The notes beneath the pieces were generated by a model that saw only the letters and a list, made by a program, of their open reading frames with translations, was not told where the DNA came from and did no database searches. A program made the position numbers and the translations under genes. A stretch of DNA of 64,000 nucleotides from Pararge aegeria (taxonomy: Eukaryota; Arthropoda; Insecta; Lepidoptera; Nymphalidae). Where the stretch lies: the NCBI RefSeq assembly GCF_905163445.1, contig NC_053191.1, positions 16,678,001 through 16,742,000 of the forward strand, given 5' to 3'. This document shows positions 34,206 to 47,500 of the stretch, piece after piece. Numbering within the stretch: position 1 is the stretch's first letter; every line of letters begins with the position of its first letter.

Positions 34206-35729
34206 CGACGATAATACCTGCAAAATAAATAAAAAAAAAACAAAACACGGTCAATTCAAATAGATATGAAAATCATGTCAAATAATAAGAATGTGCTGTG
34301 TTCATCGTAACAGGATAATAATAAATTATTTTGTCTTCGAAAGAGTTTGCCAACCTTTGGTATGGTATGAATTATTATTATAATAGGTTATTTTATTCCT
34401 TTTTATCTTCTATTTTAATACGAAAAATATTTTCTTTTCATCACAATTTTCAGAATTCTAAGAAAAAATTCTATAAATATGAAGATGCGACTGCAATGAA
34501 GTTACAAGTAATTAAAATGGTATAAAACTATTTTATAACATTGAAATATGTTGGGAGAATCCGTATGCGTGTACTCAATAAGGTTATTTTAATAGTAGCA
34601 GCACTACAGGGCTTAATTACTTGTAACGCCATTGGCGATTCGAACAATCAAAATTGTATGTCATACCCTCATTTATGGAATATTCGCAAAAAACCGTAAA
34701 TTAAGGCCTGTTTCGTCCAAAAACAACACTTATGTAATTAAAATACAGCATGTATTATCCATGCCTTTTTTAATGGCGCCATATCTACGATTTTTTTTTT
34801 AAATAATAGGATTATTTAATTGAGGATTCTAACGAACAGGCATTTTGAATTTGAAATTAAATGGTCAAATAAATAAGTCTCTAAAATTTTAATTTTTAAG
34901 TCTCTAAAATATAAATGAATAACTCTCTTTTAATTAAACTCTTTTTTGGCCAGACGTCTAAAAATGTTGGATCTTGAATGTTGAATATTGGATCCTATAA
35001 TAAGACTATTTAAATGTTATTCATTTAATATTATAGTGGAATAAAAAACCTAACATACATACATCGTTGTGCAATGAAAACATTGCACTATTTTTTGGGC
35101 AGACGTCTAAAAAGGGTTATATTCGATCGTCAAAGACACCCTCAATATTCTTCATATTGCCATACCACTGATTATCTACCCCTGCTCTTCACACTGATCT
35201 AATCTCGGTACAGTTAAACGTTGTCGAAATAAATGTCATTGCATGATTCATTTACTCATATTAACATAACGAAAGTGTGCCGTATGTTTTCCTCATGTGC
35301 GTTATGACCAAGGCTTAACTGATAGATGTACACGGCAGTAAATTGACTCTTGGTCCGGTAGGAGACTTTGGCCGTGGTAAATTACTCGATTTCTTCTTTA
35401 ACTTAAGAGCTGAGCTTTTGTCTGTGTAGACTCTCAACCTTCCTATATGGTCCTCTCTTTCACCTCTATAAGTCCCTACCTTTTGTTTTATATACAAAAT
35501 ATAATCTTGCTCGTCCTCTTCCTTTCTATTTTTCCTTTCATTATATTCGCGACAAATACATCATGTATTGAGTTGATAACCAATCATTTTCTTTCTTCTG
35601 ATTTCTAATGTTTTAATATTTTTTCTTCTCACCAACTCTTGTTAATAATTCTTCGTTTCTAATTTTCTCATTCCAACTTATTCTCTCCATTCAGTACCAA
35701 AATTCCGAATGCTTTTTCAGTTTTTAATA
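34206..35729. other. Intergenic, no gene recognised
   Basis: AT-rich with no recognised repeat unit or coding family. Two related TGGCCAGACGTCTAAAAA / GGCAGACGTCTAAAAA words occur at about 34950 and 35098. Confidence 0.35.
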
Positions 35730-35974
35730 AATAAATTAATAAATATACTACGACAATGCACACATCACCATCTAGCCCCAAAGTAAGCGTAGCTTGTGTA
35801 ATGGGCACTAAGATAACTGATGAGTATTTTTTATGAATAATATACATAAATACTTATAATATGTACAGATATACGCCCAGACACTGAAAAACATTCATGT
35901 TCATCACACTAACATTTTCCAGTTGTGGGAATCGAACCCATGGCCTTGGACTCCCACTGTGCCACTCGGCCGTC
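35730..35974 (-). mobile_element. SINE-M copy
   Basis: Minus-strand SINE-M from the AAT-rich tail to GACGGCCGAGTGGCACAG. Confidence 0.8.
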
Positions 35975-37651
35975 AATCTCGACTAGATTGTAACCCTAGA
36001 TTGTCTTTTGGAGGAAGCACATCAGATGGGAATTGTTCCACAATTTGCAAGTGCGCGGTAGAAATTATCTGGTATTGCGAATAGTAGAAGAATACCAGGC
36101 ATCCAGATGATGAGGATGGAATGTATTTCTACGGTGTGAGGTGCGGTCAGAGAACAGGGAATCAATGCAAACAACACTTTAGACAATCTCCATTATAAAG
36201 TCGATAGAACACACAAAGGGAGCTAACTTCTCTTCGGTGCCCCAGGGATTCCAAACTCAATTTTGTATGCTCCAGATGTAAGAGTCGTCTTTGAATTTTT
36301 TTATGATGGAAATATTGTTTTTTTTTTTTGCTTTTCGGTATTTTATATAGCTATAACGTGCATCTTAAATCTGCTATAATGAGGCTTCCTAGGATATTCA
36401 ATCTATTTACTTGCTCTATTGTGTGACCATCTATTATAATCTGTCCTTTTTCAGTAGATTGTCTTTGACTTATTTTGAGATTACCCAAAATTTACGTTTC
36501 TATCCTACACAAAAAGAAGTAACGCCAAGACGCTGCGTAGAAACCGTAGGAGTATGGTTTAATATAACTGCCATAACTATAACAGTCATATGCGCCGTGT
36601 AAAAGTAAAATCAAGTGACTGTCACTTTATTCGGTTCGCGTCGCGTAGCTTAGGTACCAACTATGCACGTGTCGCTCTTTCATCTTCAATAGGGTTGTCA
36701 CAAGTAAACACTGAGATTGTTTTGAATTAGTTTGCATAATAACATAAATAGGCTTCTTCTGATTTAATATTTGACAGGGTTATTCCTTATGTATATTTAT
36801 ACGTATTTCGTTATTACGTTACACGTTGTATACTCGTAGTAATACTCATTACACAATAATTACGAAAATATTTGATTCACTTCCGACGAAAGCTCGATGA
36901 ATCATTAAAGCTCATGGAGTTACAATTAAAACAGGTCAAATCAAAACCAAAACACATGAGATGATCATTTCAATGATACAAAATTTCCAGTTACTTATTC
37001 CATTTTAATTTTTAAATTCAATATTGGCTTTGTTATTATGTTTTTTTATGATGCCCTTCATTGGAAATTAAGATTTGTGGTAATGTTCATCTCGTATTTT
37101 TTTATTCAAAACACTGCCACACAAAACTGAAAACTTATTTCGAAGACAAGCAATAGCAATTTATTTTGTGGGGCAAAAAAGTATCAGAATATATCAGTCT
37201 CAAAGGTGCAAATTCACACACAGTTCTGTCTATTGAAAAGTTCTTTAAGATTAGCTTGGCTGTAAGGCCGTATTTTCCCACATTTGTTACCTTTTGTATC
37301 AAAACCCTTTAAAACCCTGTTTTTAAAACCCTGCCTAATTATTCCCGGGAGCTTTCAAAGTATTCTAAGCCTATGGAGAAATTGTATCATGATCGGTGAA
37401 GTAAATATATTTAGTTTCGTGTTGCCTTTTTTTGATTGATTTATTATTTTTTAGTCTCGAGGATTCTGAGACGATGAAGATAACTGGGCTGGCTGGAAAC
37501 CATTTTGTTTTTCATCTATTTATTTAAGGTAACCTATATGCCAGCCACATCGTTACACACAATATGAATAGAAACCATTGCGCCTTTTATTGTGAAGCTA
37601 TGCGGAGCCAGCTCCTTAATCACACTTTTTTTTTAAATCGAAACCAATGAA
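35975..37651. other. Intergenic; one repeat G copy
   Basis: 36530-36588 is a SINE-A scrap. 36597-36836 is a plus-strand repeat G copy (CACGTGTCGC, CAATAGGGTTGTCAC, ACACGTTGTATA). The remainder shows no gene. Confidence 0.5.
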
Positions 37652-37880
37652 AACAGGCGTCCACTGCTGATCATAGGCATTTCCAAGAGCGCGCCACCAC
37701 ACACGGTCCTCCGCCTTTATCATCCAGCCGCTTCCAGCCACCTTTTAAGGTCATCTGTCCAGCGGGCTGAAGGTCGGACCGGTGTCGGGCAGCAGCGACA
37801 TCGGTGTGAACAGCCTAGCAATGCGATGACCAACCCGCCTGCCCAGCGTGGTCATTATGGGCATTACTTCCAATGAGAAG
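37652..37880 (-). pseudogene. RTE LINE scrap joined to repeat D
   Basis: 37652-37790 encodes, on the minus strand, the same GW.RKAEDR / RPPARWTDDLK pattern as 29358-29522. 37790-37880 carries repeat D words (GCGATGACCAACCCGCC). Confidence 0.6.
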
Positions 37881-37980
37881 CGCCAATTCTCTTCCCTGCT
37901 TTCTTTCAAAACATCCAATGAGAGTGGCTTCTTAACTTGTCGAGTTAATGAGTAAAGTGCTAAAATTTACTACTTGCATA

Positions 37981-38235
37981 ATAAATAATAAATATACTAC
38001 GATAAAACACACATCGCCATCTAGCCCCAAAGTAAGCGTAGCTTGTGTTATGGGTACTAAGATGACTGATGAATAATTATATGAATAATATACGTAAATA
38101 CTTATAATATGTAGATAAACACCCAGACACTGGAAAACATTCACGTTCATCACACAGACATTGTCCAGTTGCGGGAATCGAACCCAAGGCCTTGGCTCAG
38201 AAAGCAGGCGCTGCCCACTGCGCCAATCGGCCGTC
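37981..38235 (-). mobile_element. SINE-M copy
   Basis: Near full length; box B GGGTTCGATTCCCGC. Confidence 0.8.
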
Positions 38236-38502
38236 AGCCGAACATAGTGTTCACATACTGAACCACATCCTATGAGAGAGACGTATAGTATAACCGACCC
38301 AATTTCAACCTAGTTAGCGAGTGCCCATATGAATGTTGTGTGGGCGGCACAATAGACCGCGATAAGATCTCTCTACGATTGACACACTGACATTTATTGG
38401 AGATGTTCAGGTCACACCTGCGATGATAGGTAACTGTTCATTCGACTGATCAGATGAGACTGTCGTAGGATAATACTATTTCAATTGAAACTTTATGATT
38501 TT

Positions 38503-38632
38503 TGACGACATCCATTGCGCAGCGGTGACCGCTGCGGTTTTAAGTTGGAGGTCCCGAGTTCGATTTGGGAATATTTAATTTCTTAATTTACTCTGGTCTG
38601 GTCTCGTGGAAGGCTACCGCCGTGTCTTTTTA
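38503..38632 (+). mobile_element. SINE-A head
   Basis: TTGCGCAGCGGTGACCGC, TTTTAAGTTGGAGG and GAGTTCGATTTGGG; truncated where the LINE fragment starts. Confidence 0.65.
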
Positions 38633-38635
38633 TTA

Positions 38636-39190
38636 TTTTATTAACGATAGGCCAGCGCTTGACGTCAATCATGCCCATTAGAAGGCAATAATGAGGTCTA
38701 GGTTGGAGCACGCTTGTCTAGAAAAAGCCTATTCACTCTAGCCCTGAACAGTGGCGTGCATAGAGGGTATGCACAGGGTATGTAGATGATATAAAATGAA
38801 GACAATCTCCAGTTCGAGTTATAAAAAACTTATGGATAGGCATTGTAAGAGTTTTTAAAAGCCTTACCTTAAGTATTTATAATTCGTACTGCAGATTTTC
38901 TTAATTTTATATCATCTGCATACCCTGTGCAAACCCTCTATGCACGCAACTGGCCCTGAAGGTACTCAAATTATACGTGGCAGGAAACACAGTTAAAAGG
39001 GCCTTCCACATATTAGCGGTACGTATTAGAAACGTAGATGAAAAGCGTTTCGTGCGTGTTGATGAAATATCAACCACATAAGGATGCCACGCTTACGGTG
39101 TCTCGCTGTTCTGTGGTAGAACGGGGAAGGAGGAACAAGATTGTGAAGTTCCTGAGCACACTCACCGAAGAATATCCGGAAAAAAAACTG
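38636..39190 (-). pseudogene. LINE ORF tail interrupted by a MITE
   Basis: Minus strand. One frame gives TKRFSSTFLIRTANMWKAL, FPATYNLSTFRARVNRLF and LDKRAPT-stop after removing the 204-bp MITE and one target copy. Upstream, RTARHRKR is in another frame, so the ORF is frameshifted. Same C-terminal family as 12268-12440. Confidence 0.75.
38749..38952. mobile_element. hAT-like MITE (204 bp) with 8-bp target duplication
   Basis: Ends CAGTGGCGTGCATAGAGGG and, inverted, CCCTCTATGCACGCAACTG. The inverted repeats continue to about 45 bp each. GCCCTGAA flanks both sides (38741-38748 and 38953-38960). CAGTGGCG-type ends with 8-bp duplications are typical of hAT elements. No coding sequence. Confidence 0.85.
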
Positions 39191-39284
39191 ATAAACAGGC
39201 AACTTTAACATATTTAAGAATTGAAATATTTATTTTATGTGTTGTATATATGCACCACCTAACTATTTTCAGTACCTGTTTTTA

Positions 39285-39412
39285 ATCGCTGTTGGTTGCC
39301 TGGAAGAAATCACTATGAAGCGATAAGGCCGCCAATTGTATACGTTGTTCTTTACTTTTTTTTTCTATTTACTTTTTGTGGTGTGCAATTAAAGTATATT
39401 CATTAATTCATT
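39285..39412 (+). mobile_element. LINE 3'-end module
   Basis: GGTTGCCTGGAAGAAATC, GATAAGGCCGCC, tail with AATTAAAG and ATTC repeats. Confidence 0.6.
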
Positions 39413-39822
39413 CAACATTGTGTCGTGGAGATTATGTAGCTACGCCTGGGTTATCGATTTGTCACCTACAATTCTCCTGACGCGACGATCAACCGAATCT
39501 GTGTAAACTTGAAGTTACCACTCTACCGACTGTGATTTGTTCTGTCATTAAAACAATATAAAACACAGTCACAAACGGGAACTCTCATTTATTTAATTTG
39601 TATTGAATATATATTATAGATAATTAATATTGTGTTATAATTCTTCATTTTACTGTTGATCAAGTGGGCAGTTAGCGGGCAGCGCGCAAGATACTTGAGT
39701 CATTTGTTAAAACAATGGCACCTAACCTCGTATGAGCCATGAGGTGTTATTACTAGTAAAAACGGTCCAATAATGTTTCCCGGAATATTAATCTTATTCT
39801 AATATATAAAAAGAAAAAGAAG

Positions 39823-40145
39823 TTATGATAACGCAGTGGGCAGGAGCCCGACTTCACTTTTGGGGAGCCGAGTTCGAATCCCAGCACGCACCTCCAACTT
39901 TTCTAACTTATGTGCGTTTTAAGTAATTAAAATATCACTTGCTTCAACGGTGAAGGAAAACATCGGGAGGAAACCCGCATGCCTGAGAGTTCTACAGAAT
40001 GTTCTCAAAGGTGGGTGGAGTCCACCAATCCGCACTGGGCCAGCATGGTGGACTACGGCCTTAACCCCTTCTCATTGCGGGAGGAGACCCGTGCCATGTA
40101 GTGGACCGGTAATGAGTTAATATGATGATGATGATGATGATGAAT
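39823..40145 (+). mobile_element. SINE-B, near full length
   Basis: Best SINE-B copy here. ATAACGCAGTGGGCAGGAGC head, box B GAGTTCGAATCCCAGC, the TGTGCGTTTTAAGTAATTAA segment, GAGGAAACCCGCATGCC, GGCCAGCATGG and a GATGATGATGA tail. Confidence 0.85.
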
Positions 40146-40667
40146 ATATAAAGCTGAAGAGTTTGTTTGTTTATTTGAACGCGATGATCTCAGGAACTAC
40201 AGGTCCGATTTGAAAAAATATTTTTGTGTTCGATAGCCCATTTATAGAGGAAGGCTATATTGGATTGAATGCTTGTGTGATGAACATGAATGTTTTTCAG
40301 TGTCTGGGTGTTTATCTATATTATATAAGTATTTATGTATATTATTCATATAATTATTCATCAGTCATCTTAGTACCCATAACACAAGCTATGCTTACTT
40401 TGGGGCTAGATGGCGATGTGTGTATTGTCGTAGTTTATTTATTTATTTATTAATAGGATATACCCGTGAAGAACGTTTCGAAATTGAGGTTTTTTATTTC
40501 CTTTGCAGAGCGTCCGCTGCGTGCGCTGCGTAAACGGTTAAAGTTTTTATAAAATCATGTATGACCAAATTTATTCCCCTCTAAAAGCTAAAATAAAAGT
40601 CTGCGACAGCATATGTCTATCTTTTAAGGTTTACTTATACGCGGACGAAGTTTAGAGGGGCCGCTAG
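40145..40667 (+). mobile_element. Helitron interrupted by a SINE-M
   Basis: AGGAACTACAGGTCCG, GGAAGGCTATA, GGTTAAAGTTT and the end GGCCGCTAG followed by T. The middle (40271-40455) is a 5'-truncated SINE-M. Confidence 0.7.
40271..40455 (+). mobile_element. SINE-M, head missing, inside Helitron
   Basis: From GTGTGATGAACATGAATG to the TATTTATTTATTA tail; no clear target duplication. Confidence 0.75.
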
Positions 40668-40924
40668 TAGTCTATACTCAGTCCAAATTTCCTCTGCCGG
40701 CCGATCCGGAACCTCCTACTTAAATTCACAGCGCTCGCCGTTACGGTTGCCAGAAACCTAGCAAATTTATTAAATAATTATTTCATTAATTTTGCTGTTC
40801 GTGTTTTTGCAGAAAGATCTTTTACCAATACAGTGGCCACCGACTCAGCTTTCTTTATACATAAAACTTTAAAACTCTTTTTAGGTACTTACTTGCTTTC
40901 AGCTTATAACCCTGTTCTAGATTT

Positions 40925-41347
40925 ATACAACGTGTAACGGAATTACGAATTACTGTTGAAGGGTGCATAAGTATATTAAGGAATAACCCTGCAAAAATAT
41001 TAAATCAGAAGAAGCATATATATTTACCATACAAAATTCAAAACATTCTAAGTGTTTACTTATGACAACCCTATAGAAGATAAAAGGCCGACACGTGCAT
41101 AGCGTACCTGTAGGTACGCGTAAGTACTATTACTTACGCGTACCTACAGGTACGCGTCGCGTAACGACACTCACAGGAGTCACTTGATTTTACTTTTGCA
41201 TGTGATGTTAGGGCTGTATCTTATTTTGTTCAGTAAAAACCATAGTTAAGGGTTTACTCAAAAACCATTAGCGTTTTGATTTCACAGATTATTCTCAGAG
41301 ACAGTAATCTAAATCCTTTGAAGTATTATTTCGGTTTTCATTTACAG
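40925..41347 (-). repeat. Repeat G copy with palindrome
   Basis: Minus-strand repeat G from TATACAACGTGTAACGG to the TTTCATTTACAGG end. Just after CACGTGCATAG it contains a perfect inverted repeat with 25-bp arms (41102-41126 and 41131-41155, loop of 4). Other repeat G copies do not have it. Confidence 0.7.
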
Positions 41348-41549
41348 GTGGTATAAAAAATGTAGGTACCTACTCCTTATGTCAGATTTTTAAAATTTTA
41401 TTTTCGTTTTTTCTATTTGAGTTTTAACCAGAGCCGATATTTGTTATTTCGGATAGGATTTATCAAAAAGGTTAAGAGGTTGGTTAAAACTTATAGCACT
41501 TTTTAATGATGACCATTCATGTAAATTAAAAATTATTTCGAATTGAAAC

Positions 41550-41555
41550 TTTATT
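41550..41555 (-). terminator. Polyadenylation signal AATAAA
   Basis: AATAAA on the minus strand about 37 bases after the dehydrogenase stop codon; a plausible poly(A) signal for that gene. Confidence 0.65.
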
Positions 41556-41591
41556 CAATCTTAATCAGTTATAAAATCACTGGTGACTGTA

Positions 41592-44500
41592 TCAAACAAT
41601 TTTGAATATGGCCTTTGAGATAGTTCCCGCCTTCAACTCTTTCAGCGCATCCTGGTATCCGGAGAGAGGGTAGGTCTTAACACCCAACTTCTCATAGTTG
41701 AGGTATCTGAAAAAAGGTAATCTTGGTGACTAAGCAATTAATAAGCCGTTTGTATATCATTGTGTATCTTGTTTTGTTTGTATACCTACCTTTCTTTTAT
41801 TGTAATTTGTTAAGTTAATTTTAATGTGTAATAAGCAATCGGCGTTTCAGGTGATGGCTTTCATTACTCTTGTGTGAAACCAAACAGGCTTTACACGTTC
41901 TCAGAAAATAACTAACCATTTTAGTTTTATTTCCACTGGATGAAGGTTTCGTAGGCCGCTCTCTATATTTTGGTTATTCACTCGCAATTCGTGCCTCGAT
42001 TTATTTTCCAAAATTTTCCAAAATGAATATACAATTTCGTTAACATTTTCGCTTTGTAGTTGATTACGGATATATTTTAAATTGAAAAGCAGAATAACAG
42101 TAAAATATCTAGAGAGCGGTCTACGAAACTTTAAAACAGTGTTAAAACAGCAGAAATGGTTATTTATTCTCTGAGAGTTTTTTGACGTGACAACGTCTTA
42201 TAAATTGGTTTGCCGGGTGACACTTCAAGAAACTGCGTTACGCTCCGCTCACGTTATGCGCTCACAATGAGAGCGAGTGAGAGGCACGCGTCCCTTCCAC
42301 TCGGGCATGGTTAGCCCGCCTAAGAGCGAGAGAGACAGACATAAAAAGTGAAAGGCACGCGTCCCTTTGTAGTAAACGCTGTTTCATTGTACGCAAATGT
42401 ATTGCAAGTTATTGTATGTATATTTGTATATAAATAAGTATGTATGTGTAAAGGTAAAAATAAAATTTTGTTAATATGAAATTCAGTGCGAGATTCTTTG
42501 TATAAATTAATGTTTTAAATATAATTCTTTGTATAAATAAATGTTTTAAATTGTTACTTTTATTTCATCCTTCTTCCTACTATACGAATGAATATTCACA
42601 TTAAAATTATTTTACCACTCAAAGTCGTTGTCACGTAAAACTTTCGCCCGTATACCGACTTTACAGGCAACCAATTTTTTAACTGATTGTTTTTTCCTCG
42701 CAAGTCTTATGAAAAACGTCGTATGGAACGCGTGTGCAAACTGCATAGGTCATTCTCGGCTTCCTAATCGCCATTTTACCATACTTGTTTCGTAATATTC
42801 TATAATATATAATCATACCTGCTGCCCATAGCTCGAAGTAATCCAAGAGCCTTTGGAAAGCTGAACGGATTAATCTTCACACCGATTATAGTCAACTCCT
42901 TATCATAAATTTGGAATGGGTTCAACCTGTAATAGAATTATTCAAATATTTATGCAAACTTTCTTGTAGAATACTTTTTATTACTATAGTTTTTTTTTTA
43001 TATTAGTAGTTTATAATTAACTAGCTGTTGCCCGCGACTTAGTCCGCGTTTGTTTTAAAGCATAAGTTGTATAAAAAAATCGGGTGTAGTTTTTACTTAG
43101 AACTTTTCCAATTAAGTTTTGTTTAGGTGTCCTTAATTTATTTTTTTATTTCACGCTGATATAGAAGATTTTACCTAAAATAAACGCAGCTTAAGTTACT
43201 CCTTATTGCATCAGCTACCTGCCATTAAAAGTCCCGTCAAAATCGTTTCAGCCATTTCAGAGATTAGCCGGAACAAAGACAGAGAGACAGACAAAAATTG
43301 TAAAAACGAATATTTTGGTTTATGTATCGCATTCAAAATTAAATTAATTAAGACATTCTGAGATGGTGATATAAATAACACCGCGTGGTGACGACAGATC
43401 AGAACACTGTTGTCACCAACCTCTTCTTACCGGGAGTGTCGTACGAGGTGACTAAGGAAATATAATTGCGTCCTCTGTGCTACTACTACCATTATGATCA
43501 CCAAAAGGTCTGCCAATAGTGGTTATTGTGGACGAACCCACCTGTTGAGAGGCATTTTTTTTCATTCCCCTATAAGTTAGCCCTTGACTGCAATCTCACC
43601 TGGGGGTAAATGCTGATGCAGTCTAAGATGGTAGCGGGCTAACCTAGGGAGTATGGTAGTCATACTCTTAATTAGTTTCCACTCGACATCGCACCGGAAC
43701 ACTAAATGCCCCCGCCTGGGAATCGAATATAGGACTTCTCACTTAAATTGACAGCGTTCACCGTTGCAAATGCGACGTCGTCAATTTTTTTTTTCTTTTT
43801 TGTTTTTATTCCAGTAGTTGACTTATATAGTAGATTGTTTAACAAGTGTGTAATGCAACGTTTAACGATACGGGCGTGCAGGGATACATCCCAAGTGAAC
43901 GAGGGATTACAGAGTAACATCTACAATTCCGAGTCTCTGCTACACTCTGGACCAATGTGTTGGCATTGGACCAACACTGTTGGTCAACATGTTTAGGAAC
44001 CCTTCAGTGTAAGCCAATCACACGTGTATTACGCGTTGGCTTATGGCTGAGTTGCTTGAGCCATTTCATTAAATTATTTGAAAGTATGTCAGTTATAAAA
44101 ACGTAGTTTAGCAGAAAAGACTCAACCCACTGCAAGTGTCTTTTAAGTCATTTTATCTAATTTAACCAAAATTCCTGCTTAATGTGTTGTTTGTTATCCA
44201 GTTTATCAAGTCACACAAAAACTTGTGAGTTTAACAAGTCACAAGTTTTTTATTGTAATTTAGCTTTAAATATTTATACTTTTATACTTTTAAAGGTTTA
44301 TATTAACTGACTAATAATTAATTGTAAATAATTTATAAGAATGACTTTTTTACATTTTAATGCATGCTGTGATAACCTGTAAATAGTTGAACATTTACTA
44401 TGTGACTCATTCCAAAAAAAAAAAGCATGTTTTAATGTATCTACTGTTGGTTGTCCTTTATAAATAAATAAATAAATAAATAAAGTCACAAAAAGCGTGT

Positions 44501-47500
44501 TGCGTTGTTTATTTTTTTCTAAATTAAATTCCTTGCTTTTTGTAACTGCCTGATTCTTGTAATTTATATAGCTGATTCTTGTAAATTTTGTGGGATGAGT
44601 CCTTCCTGCTTAATACGTCGAATTATACAGTGGATCTTAAATAATTAAACTCACGAAGCTTGATGTGTGGGAGGGCAGCATCCAAACAGTACGTATTTGC
44701 CCCCGTGCCGGAGATAGTTAAAGCTGATCTCCATCACTTTGCCCACGCCTGGGAATAGGTATTTACAAGGAATTAAATTCAAAAGAAATACTTATATTAA
44801 CAAACCTCACCTAATGATACATATTTGTTTCTTTAAAATATAAATATAACCTAAAATAAACTATTTAAAACTAAATAAAATCTAAAACGTCCTCGAAACC
44901 ACCGCAGCGAGGCACAGTTCCTAAGATGCTGGCAGCATTGCCCCTTTGGATGGCCAAACTAATTCGTTGAACCTAACCTCACCTTACCTTTTTGTTTTAT
45001 TAATAGTACTATTTAAAAATTTACCGTCACGTCCGTTTACGGCCAAACGAAATTTTGAATTTCGAATTAAATAGGTAGCTATATTTTTTTTAACTTCAAT
45101 TTATCCACTTTTTTTTTTTATTTAAGAAATAATCGTGGCCGTAGTACGTATGTACTATCTTTATTCGCGTTATTATAGATTTTATAAGTTTATTCGGGTG
45201 GTCCTTTTCTGAAATCTATTCAGAAATATTAATATACTTTTTTTTCTGGATGCTAGGTTATGACCTTTTCTTTCCCATAGATGTACATGCTAAATTTAAA
45301 TGATGACCTATTAAGTAGTTGAGGCGTGAAAGAGTAACAGACAAACAAACTCACTATCACCCTTATTAGGATAAAGTAACAAGACGTGAAATGTTATAAA
45401 ATAATGCATAGGCCACATATCCGCATAAGCAGCGTGGTAAATCTATATCGTAAGTCTATGGTAAGTCTATACCGTAAGTCTATGGTAAGTAATTACCCTA
45501 TCTTCTACGACAGCGAAGGCCTTTGCTAAGCAGTGGAATTTGATAAGGTAAAGATGATGATGATTACCTGTGCAATCAATAATGACGTCATAAAGTTGTT
45601 TTTCAGCAGCCAGAACATCTGGTGTGATCAGCCTGTAGCCGGTATCTGAAAATTTACTACGGTAAATGTAAAATATACATTATACAATAATTAATGAAAA
45701 TCGAGATATTTCTTTACAGGCTCCAGAGGTACGTCATGTACTGTCTCTGAGACTTATCTGTGAAACCGTACTAGTTGAGTAAACATTGTCATAGTTTTCA
45801 ATGAAAGAGCGCGTAGGGTAGGTACTATGCACGTGTCGGTCTTTTATCTTCAATAGGGTTGTCCTATGTAAACATTCAGAATGTCTTGAATTCGTTTGTA
45901 TGGAAAATTAAATATGCTTTTTATGATTTAACATCTTTACAGGGAGATTCCTTATAAAATATACTTATATGATTTCGTAATTCTGTTACTCGTTGGATAT
46001 TAAAGACCGAAGGGGTTTCATTCGCATAACCTTCTTTACGTCTTACAGTCGTTAAAAGACCGAAAAAAGTCCATACAGGGTGATTCCCTATGAAATATAC
46101 TGATGCACACTTTAACAGTATTTCTTTATTTCGTTACAGGATTTGAACCTGTGACTGGCAATCGCGGCCTGTGTTAGCAAAAACACCCTATAATAATCTA
46201 GTACTTATAGTAAAATAAGTGTTTTAGATGCATAATAAACTTACCCAATAGCTTAACTATATCCAGCCTGGCTTTGTTCATCTCTGAAACCGTGACATCC
46301 CGGTGCCCCTGAAGATGTAATGTTGTTATCCATAAGTTACCTGAAATACCAAATGCAAGTTTATTTATATACTAGCGGCCCCTCGCGTCTTTGTCTGCTG
46401 TACAAGATAGACGTGCTGTCGCGTATAATATTATATTTAAGTATATATAAAAATAAATAATATTATTGTATTCTTAGAAACGCTTTGTTAAATAAACTAA
46501 ATAAAAAGAAACAATCTAAGACACGAATAATTACTTTTATTAAATCAAATATAACAAATAAGCGGGGTCCGCTCCATCGTTGTCAACTGCCCTTTATACG
46601 GAGCGCGCGTTGGTGCTTGGCGAAACTATATTTCTAACTGTATAATATTTTACATAATCTGTTTATCCCAAGTATAATTTGTTTTCCCCATATTTTTATA
46701 CGCTGCAGAGACGTGGACTTTGCGACTAGTCGAGAAGAAGAAAATTGATGCTTTGGAGATGTGGTGCTGGAGACGAATGCTGGGAGTGTCATGGACCGAA
46801 TTTCGTACCAACATCTCTATACTCCAAGAAATCGGCATTAAAAACGTCTTTCAGCGTTAGTACAGAGTCGCATCTTAAAATTCTTCGGGCACGTCTCAAG
46901 GTCACCCATGCGATGAACCGATCAGATTAAGTCTGCTGTGGGTGGCCCTTTGCACGAGTGCACCAGGCTTTCGGCCAGCCGAGAGAAGTGGCGGATGCTC
47001 GTGGGGCGTGTGACATCTGCCCTCAAAGACACTTCATGATGACCACGACCACTCTGCCAAGAGTGTAACGACAAAGAAGAATAATATAATATTGAATGAT
47101 GCATAGTATATGAAATATACTTATGCATCCAGTGGCGAGCACTGGGTTTCTTACCAGGGTATGCATACAGCAGGAAAATTGCATAAATAGCCAAAATCAA
47201 CCTCCTACACGAGTTGTATATGAATTTTAGTACATGTATGAAGTGCACGCCACTGTATGCATCCTTTAATATTATTTCGTAGTTCTGTTATACCTTGTAT
47301 ATATATAGTAGCAAGTATAGTACCAGCACTTTTTTACATTTTAGCACAGACTTATAAATGTTGTAAATTTTTTTTTTTGTTAAGTTTTTTTAATGTACAG
47401 TTATGATCATTTTAGTGGTGACACATGAATAGAAGTTTAGACTCACCGATAATTCCAGCGCCGACGATGAGTATCTTGTTCCCCACAGGCAGCGGGGCGA

